A DNA stretch of 64,000 bases from Hydractinia symbiolongicarpus (GCF_029227915.1 NC_079876.1:22818001-22882000); one strand, 5' to 3'. Positions 1 to 11,157 are shown, numbered from the stretch's first letter. Notes: generated from the letters alone by a model not told the origin. Numbers and translations: made by a program.

Positions 1-1404
1 GAGCTAGTTAATGTCAATAAAATATATACAGCATTGAGAAAACACTTAAAGATAAGAAATTCATTAAGGCAACAAAAAGTTGACTTTGCAATTTATGTAG
101 CATAACTAATGCTTGGTGCTTGTTTTACAGGGGAAAAATTAAACAGGGTGGCTAAATTGTAGAACCCTCCTGTTTAGTCACTGAGCAGTGACCTCAATAA
201 TAATACGCATATTTTATTTAAACTGGTAGCCGAATTGTTATTTTGTGCCAAGGACGCCTGTAAAAGGATGACAGGGAGATATATCATGGACGAAAATCTA
301 AAGATATCTGGGATAGTCAACCGTTGTTTTATGGGTTGAAGGCTAGTCCAATAGAACACCCTTTGAGACATGGTCTGCAGAAAATTTCTACAAATCTGAG
401 CAATTTCAGAATAGTTCCATAGTAATGTGGTGTATATTCCGAAGATCTTTTGCACAAATCGACAGGCAAAATAAGCATGCCACAAGCCGTAGACCAACCA
501 GCCTATTACAAACTTTAATTTTCAGTGAAGGCATCTTAATTTGATCTTAAAATTAAAATCTAGTTTTTGCATGCAGATTATAATTTACATTATACATCAG
601 TGAAAAAATGCTACTAGATACTTTTTAACCATAACTTGACCTGTCAGGGTGAACTGATAATTAGCCTTTAACTTTAGTTAGCCATTACAGGATAATTATA
701 CGATAAATGCAGTAAAATGAGCTGCTTGTGCGGCTATTTATACGGTAGAGATCTGATTTGCTTAAATTTCTGTACTTTTCTTCGATATCGATATTCCAAT
801 AGTCATCTACCTAGTTCCATAGCATGTTATGCTTCAATAAAAAGCAAGAAAAGAACAAGAAACGACTGCGCGTGAAAGATATTTATTTTTAAACTCATAT
901 ATACCGGCTAATTAACTGTCTAAATTCAGACTTTGCTTTCATCACAACAAAAATGACAGCTGTTACTGTAATTAGCCATATAAATTTTGTATATATATTT
1001 AATTAGAAGATTCAATTTATGAATGCTCCTGAAACGACAACGCTGATTTTATGGAAAAACATTGAAAAGACGTAGTCAGGCGTGAAAAACATGGAGAAGT
1101 CATACATTATAATATCGACATATTAAAGAAAATTGTGGAAATTTAAGCGAAAAAGATCTCCACCGTATTATAGTCGTATGAGCGTGGACTAACTGTCCTG
1201 TTACATGCTAATTATCTGTTCTCCCTGAATGTTAACTTTCTTCTTCTATATAGTCTGGCTCATTTTATAATCTGTCGATTTTTCAGATTTTATGCACAAG
1301 CGTGGAAATTCCGTCAAAACGTAAACATCGAACCTCGTTTATATCACTAGGATAAAATATTTTATTCTATTGTTATGTTGAAGCAAACACAATAAATTAT
1401 GATG
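1..1404. repeat. 1.4-kb duplicated block, copy 1 (cut by window start)
   Basis: This block matches 5381-6784 at a constant offset of 5380, with no difference seen by eye over 1404 bp. The match stops at the shared GATG at 1401-1404; copy 1 continues with ATATTG, copy 2 with CATGAA. The left end is hidden because copy 1 begins at the window edge. No convincing coding sequence: the 107-residue open frame at 174-497 (-) is present in both copies but resembles nothing I know. Near identity means a recent transposition of a non-autonomous element, a segmental duplication or an assembly duplication; which one cannot be decided here. Confidence 0.9.
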
Positions 1405-1872
1405 ATATTGAGTAATAGAAATATTGAGTATACGTAATCTTTGATTTGTAGGGGGAGAGTTTCTATTAAGGTGCCTGCCCCTGCCTTGTCGTTGCCTTAC
1501 CAGCACTTACCGTGTCTTTGCCTACCCTTCCTATCCCTTTTCTGCTGCTGTCCACCTCATTCCTGTGCGTCCCATGCCTTGCCTACCCTTGCCTTTCTGA
1601 TTCCTTTTCCTGTTTCCTTGCCTGCCTTTGCTCTTTCCTTTCCTTGCCGTGCTTAATGCCTTTGCCGCAACACTTTCTATATTAATTCTTCTTGGCCCTG
1701 TTCTGTTTTTCATTATTTGCCTATAAAGTACAGAAGTCGGTAACATCTTCGTATTGTTGTGGCACTTCCTCCAATGCTTGATCCACAGTCTATAAAATAA
1801 AGATAGAATGATATTTAATGCGCTAACACTGATTATATGATTTTGAACGACCACCTAGGTACCAGGCCCCAC
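1405..1872. other. Non-coding stretch with pyrimidine-rich tract
   Basis: No gene is seen. About 1470-1655 is a C/T-rich low-complexity tract of repeated TGCCT/TTGCC words; the open frames across it on both strands are composition artefacts. 1660-1872 is AT-rich with nothing recognisable. Confidence 0.6.
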
Positions 1873-2215
1873 TCACCTCCTTAACATCCTTTTCTTTCCT
1901 CCTGCGTTCAGATACTTCTCTGACTTTTGGTTTTTCCTTATACGGAAAAATGGAAGGGATTGACCCAGGTAAAAATAATGCTTTTTTTCTCCTCCCTGTG
2001 TAGGACAATTCGTTCTGAATTCTCCAGGGTCAAAACATTTTTCTTCAAAATGATCAGAGCAAACGTATACTCTGGACGGTAAGCTTGGTCGATTAATCAA
2101 CTGAATCCAAGCTGATTTGTTTATTTTCGGATCCTTAGGCAGAGAAAAATACTTTTATCCTGGTTTTTCAAACTGTTGTTAGTGCAATTCACAACCCTAC
2201 CGAATGTGCGACCTG
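1873..2215 (-). pseudogene. THAP-domain fragment, frameshifted
   Basis: Read on the minus strand, one frame gives a THAP-like core: FSLPKDP, then a Trp (SAWIQ), then the zinc-ligand block VCSDHFEEKCF. A second frame just upstream gives VVNCTNNS, the usual N-terminal part of a THAP zinc finger, but Arg stands where the first zinc Cys is expected. The two parts are one base out of frame near 2150. THAP domains are C2CH DNA-binding zinc fingers found in host transcription factors and P-element-type transposases. The tail is Lys/Arg-rich. It may be a decayed exon of a THAP gene or of a transposase; no partner domain is visible nearby. Confidence 0.6.
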
Positions 2216-2500
2216 AGTTTAATCATCTCTCTGTGGCGGGACATCTAGTAAAGGGGAAAATAATTTTTAATTTTTGATTGATTGACTTTTAAGTATCTGG
2301 AAAGAACTATGCACACCCAAGGCTAAAGTTATATTGGACTTTAAGTTTTTTTAGCATATGATCCTTACATAAAGTTCGTACAGAATTAGCACAGTGTGTG
2401 TTCACCTTAAGGTCTTCGATTGTATGATTCCATATGAATAATTCATGAAAAGCGGGCTTTTACAATTCAGGGGGTAAAATTACATAAAGTTTTAAACGTA

Positions 2501-2870
2501 TCTCTATAATAATAGCCGTCGTTTGTCTGTCTCTGCACGGACCCCCTGCTGAGTTAGAAAATCGTGCTACGGAAACACGAATATCAAATGCGATATATTT
2601 TATCCACTTTGTTGCCACGGGTAAATACAAAGGACTTTTCCACGGCAACGACTAGTCTCTTTAATAATGTGTGTCCGCGAAAGCGGCGTCCCGTAACGAA
2701 AACACGAAAGTTTTAAAATGCGCACGAATATTAAATGCGATACATTTTTATCCACTTTGTTGCGACGGGTAAATTTAAAGGACGAGCGAACCCGTGGATT
2801 TTTCCACGGCAACGACTTATCTATAATAAAAGCCGTATTCCGTCTGTCTGTCTGTTCAAAAGGGTTACCG
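2501..2870. mobile_element. Tandem short Helitron-like units
   Basis: Unit 1 (2501-2655) begins TCTCTATAATAATAG and ends CGACTAG; unit 2 (2656-2819) begins TCTCTTTAATAATG, carries the hairpin GTGGA-TTT-TCCAC, and ends in the same CGGCAACGACT context; a third start, CTATAATAAAAGCCG with a GTCTGT repeat, follows directly. The 5' TC, the 3' hairpin followed by CTAG, and the head-to-tail arrangement are Helitron features. No Rep/helicase coding is present, so these are non-autonomous. The family differs from that at 7383-9098 but shares the design. Confidence 0.6.
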
Positions 2871-3394
2871 ATGTTCCTTTGATCTTTCCGCGACTTTTAT
2901 AAAACAGGGGGTTGTTTAATCGCAAATCAAATTATTGATTAAAATAAATCCTAAAAATTAATTTATTTCTTTAATTAATTGAATTACTTTAATTTATTAC
3001 CATAAGTAAGAAAAATAAATTTAGTGATAAAAATGAATGCATTACTTTAATACGCCATTTTTAATAACAATTACCCCCGTGACCTCAATCGCCGTTTTCG
3101 CTCAGGAGCTACAGAAAACAAATGGGACAGTTCCGCGAAATATGCATCGAAAATGCAAAATCACATGAAAACGAGAGTGGTTATAACCAGATTTCGGGAT
3201 GCTGGTTCTTTACATGCAAGATTAAAGAATGTATCAACAAAATGTTCACTTTTATAGCTTTTAACTGGCAGTTTCACATAATCGTAGTTAACACAGTTAT
3301 AAAGAGGATTTTTGGTAGTTGTAGTTTGGCATAAAAGTTAAAACATTGCAGGTTTTAAGGGCGTATCTTTTGGTATATGTATAGCTAGCTAAAC
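2871..3394. other. No gene recognised
   Basis: AT-rich DNA. 2930-3050 is mostly runs of A and T. No coding signal, RNA gene or terminal repeat was recognised. Confidence 0.5.
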
Positions 3395-3555
3395 TACCGT
3401 AGCCAATAAGTGACATCCATAAAAAGCGACTTGTTGTTATAATAACACGCAAAATATGCAGTATTAATGTGTTATATGATTAACATGCAAATATACCACT
3501 TATAACATATGGGAATGTTAGATTTAATATAAATCAGTAGAACGCAAATATTTCA

Positions 3556-3775
3556 CTAGTATATTTAACACGCAAAAATGCGAGTCATTGTTAACATGAA
3601 AAAATGCTTGTTATTGTTAAGAAGCAAAAATGCGAGTTATTATTAACCCGCAAAAATGCGAGTTATTATTAACACGCAACAATGCGAGTTATTATTAACC
3701 CGCAAAAATGCGTGTTATTATTAACACGCAAAAATGCGAGTTATTGTTAACACGCGAAATTGTTTGTTATTATTA
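3556..3775. repeat. Minisatellite in left terminal repeat of element A
   Basis: About seven units of roughly 26-27 bp built on AACACGCAAAAATGCGAG followed by TTATTATT. Each unit contains the imperfect palindrome CGCAAAAATGCG. The same motif recurs in inverse orientation at the right end, so the arrays form part of the terminal inverted repeats. Confidence 0.85.
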
Positions 3776-3789
3776 AGAAGTAAACATAA

Positions 3790-4545
3790 GTGCGAGTTCA
3801 TGAATGGAACTATTGTTGCTAATGTCGTTCTTACAGGGTACAACGCTCCTCCTTACAGGGTTCCAGTTTATTCGGCGCACGTGGAACTTTATGGCGATGA
3901 TTGTTTTACCCGATTCTGGCGAAAGTTTTCTACCACACTTTCCCTCACACCACATTCTTTCAGAAATGAACACATGTTGAAAGAGAAGGTAGGTTATTAT
4001 GTACAGAAACAGAGAAGATCAGAAAGAACGTTTACTTAGAGTGAGAACAGTCACTTTTGGGAATAATTCTATCCAGTATCAATCCATCATCTCCTGGAAC
4101 CTTCTTCAACAGTTTTTAGAAGTTAATATGGCTACGCTGCCGTTGGGTCATCTAAAGTATCTGGTCAAGTTTTATTTTTTTTCATCATATAGTAGTATTA
4201 ACATTTAATCCTTTTATTGTTACATATATTGATCGTTATTTATGAGTATATAAAGTTCGTAATTATAAATTTTTCAAAGTTGTAACTTGGTTTGGTGGTC
4301 ATTCCAACCTATTAGGTATTATCCTATCGGAATGGTCTCCAGAAATAAAAGAAAACAAATAAATAAATACTTACTTACTTACTTACTTACTTACGTAGAT
4401 CACGACAAAGGAAAAGAGAAGCACCAATTACCTTTTCCACGCTTTCTACATCCGCCATATTTGTTTGTATCATTATCATATGCTCTCCATCACAAAACTT
4501 TTTCCAACCACGAGGGAGTGTTAACACGAATTTTTTAGTATCCGG
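3790..4545. other. Interior of element A with ACTT microsatellite
   Basis: No known protein is encoded; the open frame at 3734-4039 (+) starts inside the minisatellite and resembles nothing. About 4270-4360 ends in AAATAAATAAATA followed by an (ACTT)n run at about 4369-4395, which looks like the tail of a short retroposon, but no tRNA-like promoter boxes were found. Confidence 0.5.
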
Positions 4546-5380
4546 TGTCACCTAAACACATACTCCCCTAACAGTTTACTCCCCAGTAATAATTTACTAG
4601 GAAAGAAGTACTCCCCAGTACTTATTTCCCGGGATATTGTTACTCCCGGGAGTATCTATTTATCGGAAAATTATTAGGAAATATTCCCCGCAGGAAATTT
4701 TTCCTCCCCTATCTTAATAAATAAACATGACAATTATGATGCTGATAAAAAGAATTTATTAAGAGAACTTACAGTGGACTACCGAAAGAGTTAAAAATCT
4801 GGTGAGGTGGGTCTGGCTTCTCTTTTTCAGTGGGACCATCAAAATCTATATACATACAAGCTTTTGTAAGAAGCAAGAGTTGTTTAAAGATATTTCAATA
4901 CAAAAAGCTTTCAGAATCAAATGATTTTAATTGTTTTTTATAATGGTTGGTATATATCATAGAGATATCTCTATGTATATATGCAGCTAAACTTGACTTT
5001 AGAATAATCATTTCAAGATCATTTGATAATTTTTTTTCTCACGATAACTACAACCTTCAACAAAAAGCTGTAATAAAATGAATAGGAAAGATAGCTGTAC
5101 AGCTATGAAGCTGTGGAACCAATGTTATGACGGAGCTGGGTTTTTTTTGTTACTGAGGATACCCAAAGCCTATTTCTAATCATCAACGCATTGCAAACCA
5201 ATAAAAACTTAAGCCTCGCTTGCCTAGCATTTGCAACAGGTCATGCTAGACTAATTATTAAAAATCGTTTTTATTACTTTAGAAAAGTTACATCATTTTT
5301 TTAAGTAAATAAGGTTTCTAATAAAAGTTAAAAGTTGTACCAGTAAAAGCATGTTTTAATAACACAATATCCCTGCAAAA

Positions 5381-6784
5381 GAGCTAGTTAATGTCAATAA
5401 AATATATACAGCATTGAGAAAACACTTAAAGATAAGAAATTCATTAAGGCAACAAAAAGTTGACTTTGCAATTTATGTAGCATAACTAATGCTTGGTGCT
5501 TGTTTTACAGGGGAAAAATTAAACAGGGTGGCTAAATTGTAGAACCCTCCTGTTTAGTCACTGAGCAGTGACCTCAATAATAATACGCATATTTTATTTA
5601 AACTGGTAGCCGAATTGTTATTTTGTGCCAAGGACGCCTGTAAAAGGATGACAGGGAGATATATCATGGACGAAAATCTAAAGATATCTGGGATAGTCAA
5701 CCGTTGTTTTATGGGTTGAAGGCTAGTCCAATAGAACACCCTTTGAGACATGGTCTGCAGAAAATTTCTACAAATCTGAGCAATTTCAGAATAGTTCCAT
5801 AGTAATGTGGTGTATATTCCGAAGATCTTTTGCACAAATCGACAGGCAAAATAAGCATGCCACAAGCCGTAGACCAACCAGCCTATTACAAACTTTAATT
5901 TTCAGTGAAGGCATCTTAATTTGATCTTAAAATTAAAATCTAGTTTTTGCATGCAGATTATAATTTACATTATACATCAGTGAAAAAATGCTACTAGATA
6001 CTTTTTAACCATAACTTGACCTGTCAGGGTGAACTGATAATTAGCCTTTAACTTTAGTTAGCCATTACAGGATAATTATACGATAAATGCAGTAAAATGA
6101 GCTGCTTGTGCGGCTATTTATACGGTAGAGATCTGATTTGCTTAAATTTCTGTACTTTTCTTCGATATCGATATTCCAATAGTCATCTACCTAGTTCCAT
6201 AGCATGTTATGCTTCAATAAAAAGCAAGAAAAGAACAAGAAACGACTGCGCGTGAAAGATATTTATTTTTAAACTCATATATACCGGCTAATTAACTGTC
6301 TAAATTCAGACTTTGCTTTCATCACAACAAAAATGACAGCTGTTACTGTAATTAGCCATATAAATTTTGTATATATATTTAATTAGAAGATTCAATTTAT
6401 GAATGCTCCTGAAACGACAACGCTGATTTTATGGAAAAACATTGAAAAGACGTAGTCAGGCGTGAAAAACATGGAGAAGTCATACATTATAATATCGACA
6501 TATTAAAGAAAATTGTGGAAATTTAAGCGAAAAAGATCTCCACCGTATTATAGTCGTATGAGCGTGGACTAACTGTCCTGTTACATGCTAATTATCTGTT
6601 CTCCCTGAATGTTAACTTTCTTCTTCTATATAGTCTGGCTCATTTTATAATCTGTCGATTTTTCAGATTTTATGCACAAGCGTGGAAATTCCGTCAAAAC
6701 GTAAACATCGAACCTCGTTTATATCACTAGGATAAAATATTTTATTCTATTGTTATGTTGAAGCAAACACAATAAATTATGATG
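5381..6784. repeat. 1.4-kb duplicated block, copy 2
   Basis: Second copy of 1-1404, no mismatch noticed. ATTATGATGC occurs at about 4735 and again at the right end (about 6777), so the full unit might span 4735-6786, but this cannot be tested because copy 1 is cut by the window edge. Confidence 0.9.
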
Positions 6785-7382
6785 CATGAAAAAGCATCAT
6801 AGCTAAAATTTGCAGGATTATTATTACAAAATCTATATATGCCTCCCTACTACTTTGTGGCTAGCTTCAGGTTGGTAAAAAACAACACAAGAAGTAACAA
6901 TGGCTAGCTCATAAAACATACGAAATACGCATGTCTTCACTTAAATCCCAGAAGATCAGGATTTTGTTCGAGCTTTCAGCCGAAACTAGAAGCTGTGTGT
7001 TCCACAGCTAATAAATTTAACAACTACACAAAAGTACAAACGGTTTTGAGTTTAGAAACAAAATGATTATAGCTAACAAATCACGAAAGAAAAACTTTTC
7101 GGAGCTTAAAATCTTATAAAATCTGGAAAACATCGAGCTTAAAAATTCATAAATGAAATAAATAATAGATTATTATAGCTTTTAATAATAGAAACAAACT
7201 TTTGAGCTTGAGCTTAAGAACTTATCGGATAAAGTAAATAATAGTATTTTGTTGTAGATAAAATAAACGTTTGAGATTCAAAAATGTACCAAACAAAGTA
7301 AAAATACCTGGAGCTTGACACTCTAGAAAAACATGTATAAGAACTGTTTAAGATTAGAAATCGATGAAAGAAAGTATAAAAA
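6785..7382. other. AT-rich interior of element B
   Basis: Begins with the short palindrome GATGCATGAAAAAGCATC. Otherwise AT-rich; no coding sequence or RNA gene recognised. Confidence 0.5.
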
Positions 7383-8126
7383 TCTATAAAATAATACGCC
7401 AGTTCCGTGTGTCTGTAACAGGCAAAGTGGATATGTTCATTTTCCTTTGATGTTACCGAAATTTTCTTTGAAGTAACCGAAAAATGCATGTCTAATATGT
7501 TAAATTTTCTGACGTTACGGCGCGACGTCAATAACACTACTTTAACGTCAATATCCTATATTAAATTAATAAAGCCATTACAGTGCATGTAAAACTTTGA
7601 GGCCAAATAACTTGGAAACGAGGTGGTGACGTCAATGATTTTTCACTGTTTGGGTAACTAGGAACCACCTGGGACCAGTTTGGGTAAGTTTCGCTAATCC
7701 TGGGTCCCCGAATCCGTATCGGAATAGACGGGTTGATGACGTCACCACAAAACCTTTAAAACCTAATATCTCTGCAACCGTTTGTCAAAAGGTTACATTT
7801 TCTTGATCAGCATTTCAAGATCTATACAATGAAGGCAGCAGACATGCAAATTTCTAAAAAAAATTTTTGGGAGGCTTGACTGCCCATTGCTAACGTCAGC
7901 AAAATTTTGAAACCCATATATCTCATTAACCGCTCATCAAAAGCACATGAATATACACATTTTTTGATCAGCGTTTAAACCTCTGCACAGTAAAGCAACG
8001 AATAAACTAAATTTCGCCAAAATTTTTTGTATGGGACTGCTGACGTCAGCAAAAAATCTAAAACAACCTATTTTTCCATTCTCCTTCTGCCTAGGTGGAT
8101 TACTCCACGGGCCTTATCGCGACTAG
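7383..8126 (+). mobile_element. Helitron-like unit 1 of tandem array
   Basis: Starts TCTATAAAATAATACGCCAG and ends GCGACTAG before T. The 3' end carries a GTGGATTACTCCAC hairpin. The interior has paired TGACGTCA-type words and 'phrases' repeated in the neighbouring units. No protein is encoded, so the unit is non-autonomous. The 5' TC, the 3' hairpin and the CTAG/T junction follow the Helitron pattern. Confidence 0.65.
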
Positions 8127-8466
8127 TCTATATCATAATACGCCAGTTCTGTCTGTGACTTTTGCAAAGTGCATAAAAGTTCTTTGACAAAGTCTATAAA
8201 ACCTCCCCTGTAAATTTGTTCTTTAAATTATCAAACTTTGACGTTAGAGCATTATTGACGTCAAAGGAAAGTATATTAAGATTAGTGAAGCCATTGCATT
8301 GCACTTTTAAATTTAAGGCTAAATAACTTGGAAACGGGTGAAAATAACTGACGTCATCTCCTGCGTGGGTAATTAGGGACTACCTGGAACCAAGAATTCC
8401 AAACCTCGGTTCCCGAATCCGATTTAGAATGCCTCAGTGGATTTTTCCACGGGCTTTATCGACTAG
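8127..8466 (+). mobile_element. Helitron-like unit 2 of tandem array (short)
   Basis: Begins TCTATATCATAATACGCC directly after the CTAG of unit 1 and ends with the hairpin GTGGA-TTTT-TCCAC, then GGGCTTTATCGACTAG. It is an internally deleted version (340 bp) of its neighbours. Confidence 0.65.
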
Positions 8467-9098
8467 TCTTATATAATAATATGGAGACTGTGTCTGTCTG
8501 TTTGTCACAGGCAAAGTGGATATCATCATTTTCCTTTGATGTCGCCGAAAAACCTTTGTCGAATATGTTAAATTTTCTGACGTTACGGCGCGACGTGAAT
8601 AACACTACTTTAACGTCAATATCCTATATTAAATTAATGAAACCATTACAGTGCACCTAAAATTTAGAGGCCAAATAACTTGGAAACGAAGTGATGACCA
8701 ATGAATTGTCACCGCGTAGGTAACCAGGGAGCACCTAGGACCAATTTGAGTAATTTTCTAAAACCTGGTTCCCCAATTCGTTTCGGAATGGACGGGTTTG
8801 ATGAGGTCATCAAAAAGCCTTTAACCCCCACTGCAACCGTTTGCCAAAAGTACATGATTCTATAAATTTTCTTGATCATCGTTTCAAGGTCTATACGATG
8901 AAGGTAACAGGGATATAAATTTCTGAAAATTTTTTTTTGCATTCTAACGGGCCATTGCAGACGTCAGCAAAATTTTTAAACCCTTATATGTCCTTAGTCG
9001 TTCGTAGAAAAGATATGATCCTATACATTATTTTGATTAGCGTTTCAACCTCTACAGGCAACGAATAAACTAAATTTCCACGGGTCTTTATCGACTAG
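8467..9098 (+). mobile_element. Helitron-like unit 3 of tandem array
   Basis: Begins TCTTATATAATAATATGGAG directly after unit 2 and ends TTTATCGACTAG before T. The terminal hairpin is eroded: only CCACGGG remains. The interior is homologous to unit 1. Confidence 0.6.
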
Positions 9099-9359
9099 TT
9101 ATGAATAAAGGAAGCTCGCGCATTCGAATTTGCAGTGGAATGTCTTCATGAGTTAGTTTTACTGGGAAAGTTATTTTTTACTGGGAAAAATGTAATCCTC
9201 CATTCATAAAAGAGTGATTTCAAGGGAGTAATAATCTCCGTGTGGGAGTAATAATTTCCTGGGAAATTACCACACCAGAAATAATAATTTCCCAGGAAAA
9301 TATTACTAGGTGAGTAATTTTTTTCGGGGACTAATTATTTACCGTTGCACCGGCATTTG

Positions 9360-9740
9360 TGCGTGTTAAATTTTTTGCATGTTAATTTTTAAGACGCATT
9401 CTTTTGTTAAGTGGCATTTTTGCGTATTAACATTATTCGTTCGTAGCATTTTTGCTTGTGAATTGTTAACTCGTACTTTGCATGTTATTTGTTAAGATGC
9501 ATATTTGTGTTTAATAACTCATATCTTTTTTGCGCATTATAATATTTCCAAGTCAAATCTTTGTGTGTTAATTGTTAACTCGCATTTTTGCGTATTATAT
9601 TATTTGTTAAATCACATATTTGTATGTTAACTGTTAACTCGCATTCTTGTATTTTTGGTAGTTACACAATATAAAAAATAAAGTATATGTTATTGCCATT
9701 CTATTAGGCATGGACATATTTTGCGTGTTATTATAACAAT
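9360..9740. repeat. Minisatellite in right terminal repeat of element A
   Basis: Degenerate units such as TTAACTCGCATTTTTGCGTA, the inverse of the left array at 3556-3775, more diverged in sequence and spacing. The outermost part (9690-9779) matches 3395-3470 in inverse orientation. Confidence 0.75.
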
Positions 9741-9779
9741 AACTCGCTTTTTTATGCATGTCACTGATGGGTCACCGTA

Positions 9780-10246
9780 CTAAACCTAAAACCTAGCCAC
9801 GTTTTTAGAATGATGTGAATACATTTTTATTTTACTGTTTCCAAGTGAATTTAGAACTAAAACTCAATATACAGTTTACTAACGCTTAGTGGTACTCCAT
9901 ATTACACTGATCAGTTCAAAAAACTAAAAATTAATCTCCTGGTAGCTAGCCAAACAGTTCGGGAGTTGAGACGAAAAGGGAAACCACTACACATGTGGGA
10001 AACGGATTCCTATTTGGGAAACTTTAATACGGCAATGGTTTCCCACTCGGGAAACCACCAAAGAGAAAGGAATCCGCGCAAGAGCTGGTTAAGAAGCGCA
10101 CTACAAATTTTTAACCAATAGAAAGGCCCGCAAATTTCCACCGAATGAAAAAAATTTTGTAGCCTCTTTCCGCAATTCCATAAAATAGTCTTAAGAATGG
10201 GTAACGGTTTCGCAAAAGGGAAACACAAATTAAAATAAAAAAATAG
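9780..10246. other. Presumed intron or upstream region of alpha-kinase gene
   Basis: No coding sequence recognised. GGGAAAC words recur, including the inverted pair TGGGAAAC (10015-10022) and GTTTCCCA (10038-10045). The region ends AAAATAG at 10241-10246, which fits a splice acceptor for the kinase exon that follows. Confidence 0.45.
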
Positions 10247-10553
10247 TTTAAGAAACGGTTTTCTCTATGGGTTAGATCCTTTTCAGTGTTAGATCCTTTA
10301 GAGGCCATATCTTCCATTGATAAAGAACCTTTTGCAGAAGGAACTTTTCGAAATGTTTTCCATGCCACTGATATTAAAAATGTGTATGGAAAATTTGTTT
10401 TAAAAATTACAAAGAGGGTGAGATAGTCCAATCATTAAATGAAGCTTTTAATTCAATTGAAGAGCACTCTCGAAAAGTGGTACAAATGCAGTCATTAACC
10501 CGAAATTTTACGCTTAAGTTTGAACAGGAGTGTCCAAAGGAATTTGGGAAAAC
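10247..10553 (+). pseudogene. Alpha-kinase gene, 5' part, split by Polinton
   Basis: After the probable acceptor AATAG the frame encodes an alpha-kinase N-lobe: EPFAEGTFRNVFHA (Gly-rich, nucleotide binding) then YGKFVLKITKR. The frame shifts by one near 10405-10415 (GAGGGTGAGATAG); the next frame continues with IVQSLNEAF and runs to the end. The last codons GGG AAA AC meet the Polinton and are completed on its other side at 26085. Alpha-kinases (EEF2K/MHCK/TRPM type) phosphorylate Ser/Thr in proteins. The one-base frameshift could be decay, an assembly error or a very small intron. The upstream exons are not recognised. Confidence 0.75.
10549..10553. repeat. Polinton target-site duplication, left
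   Basis: AAAAC directly before the element end AGAGATAGGG. The same five bases follow the right end at 26080-26084. Confidence 0.8.
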
Positions 10554-10836
10554 AGAGATAGGGAAATGTATGTTCTAGCGCAGTTGCGTGCGCGCAATGC
10601 CGCGACGTCACGGCAAGTCACAACAATCCCCTAATAGTCACCGCACCATCCAAGACCTAGTCCCTATTAATCACTGGTGTGACGTCATCAAGGTTCTAGC
10701 GCAATTTCCTAATATTCTACACACATAAGGGAAATTCCCTATCATACAAAAATGAGTAAGGGGAAATTTCTTGAGGGAAATAACAGCGTTAGTTTTGACC
10801 ATTATGAAATCTTCCGACAATGTTAAAATTCTATAT
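10554..10836 (+). repeat. Polinton left terminal inverted repeat
   Basis: Matches the reverse complement of 25797-26079 over 283 bp with scattered substitutions. It includes several TGACGTCA-like words (GACGTCACGGCAAG and GTGACGTCATC) and GTTCTAGCGCA twice. Its inner end ACAATGTTAAAATTCTATAT is the leader of the polymerase gene in the right copy. Confidence 0.93.
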
Positions 10837-11139
10837 GTTTCAAGACACAAGACGTGTGCAACAAAGCTGTTGAAAAGGAGCCCTGGCTGCTGAGATATGT
10901 ACTGGACCGACTCAATACGCGAGACATGTGTAACAAAGTTGTTGAAAAAGATCCCCCCTTACTCGAGTATGTGCCGGACCGGTTCAAAACGCGAGACATG
11001 TGTAATGAGGTTGTTAAAACGTCTCCCCTTGCGCTCGGGCTTACACCGGATAGGTTCAAAATGCAGGACATGTGCAATAAAGCTGTATCCCACAGTACTC
11101 AAATATGTTTGAAACGTTATCTTACTACTATGTTGTAAG
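10827..11139 (+). pseudogene. DUF4116-like repeat protein, 5' end cut at TIR
   Basis: An open frame with about three and a half 24-residue repeats: DMCNKAVEKEPWLLRYV, DMCNKVVEKDPPLLEYV, DMCNEVVKTSPLALGLT, then DMCNKAV. The pattern MC-x-x-AV...P-x-L-x-Y-V-PD-x-F-KT recurs in proteins of unknown function in giant viruses and animal mobile elements and is close to the DUF4116 repeat; this match is from memory. No ATG precedes the first repeat in frame: the sequence enters mid-repeat (FKTQDVCNK) right at the inner edge of the terminal inverted repeat, so the original 5' end was lost. The repeats would form a solenoid-type protein-binding surface. Confidence 0.6.
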
Positions 11140-11146
11140 AAAGCGG

Positions 11147-11157
11147 TATAATAAAAC
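11147..11157 (+). promoter_or_regulatory. TATAATAAA motif before a start codon
   Basis: TATAATAAAAC directly before the ATG at 11158. Similar signals precede the starts at 15898, 16672, 25784 and 15857. Confidence 0.4.

Larger units (their letters stand above)
4546..9349. mobile_element. Ginger1-like non-autonomous element B
   Basis: The element begins TGTCACC and ends GGTTGCA-type sequence (reverse complement TGCAACGG) and is flanked on both sides by CCGG (4542-4545 and 9350-9353). CCGG target duplication is characteristic of Ginger1 transposons. Both termini contain runs of ACTCCC/GGGAGT words alternating with TTTCCCGGGA-type words, like the complete Ginger1 at 53486-57784. No transposase lies inside; instead the interior holds the second copy of the 1.4-kb block and three Helitron-like units. 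It lies inside element A. Confidence 0.7.
3395..9779. mobile_element. Non-autonomous TIR element A, host of nested insertions
   Basis: The left end TACCGTAGCC..AGTGACATCC matches the reverse complement of the right end (TACGGTGACC..AGTGACATGC), and CTAAAC stands directly outside both ends (3389-3394 and 9780-9785), a 6-bp target duplication. Similarity continues inward for several hundred bases through degenerate tandem repeats. Without the 4.8-kb insertion at 4546-9349 the element is about 1.6 kb. No transposase is seen. The 6-bp duplication does not decide the superfamily. Confidence 0.65.

Noticed and set aside
1441-1656. Frames over the pyrimidine-rich tract
   Set aside because: Low-complexity composition makes stops rare in two frames; no protein features.
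3556-3775. Regular repeats that could suggest a CRISPR array
   Set aside because: The units are contiguous and degenerate, without unique spacers, and lie in a eukaryotic transposon terminus. It is a minisatellite.
10111-10431. Minus-strand frame of 106 codons
   Set aside because: Antisense to the alpha-kinase exon, which has clear motifs on the plus strand.
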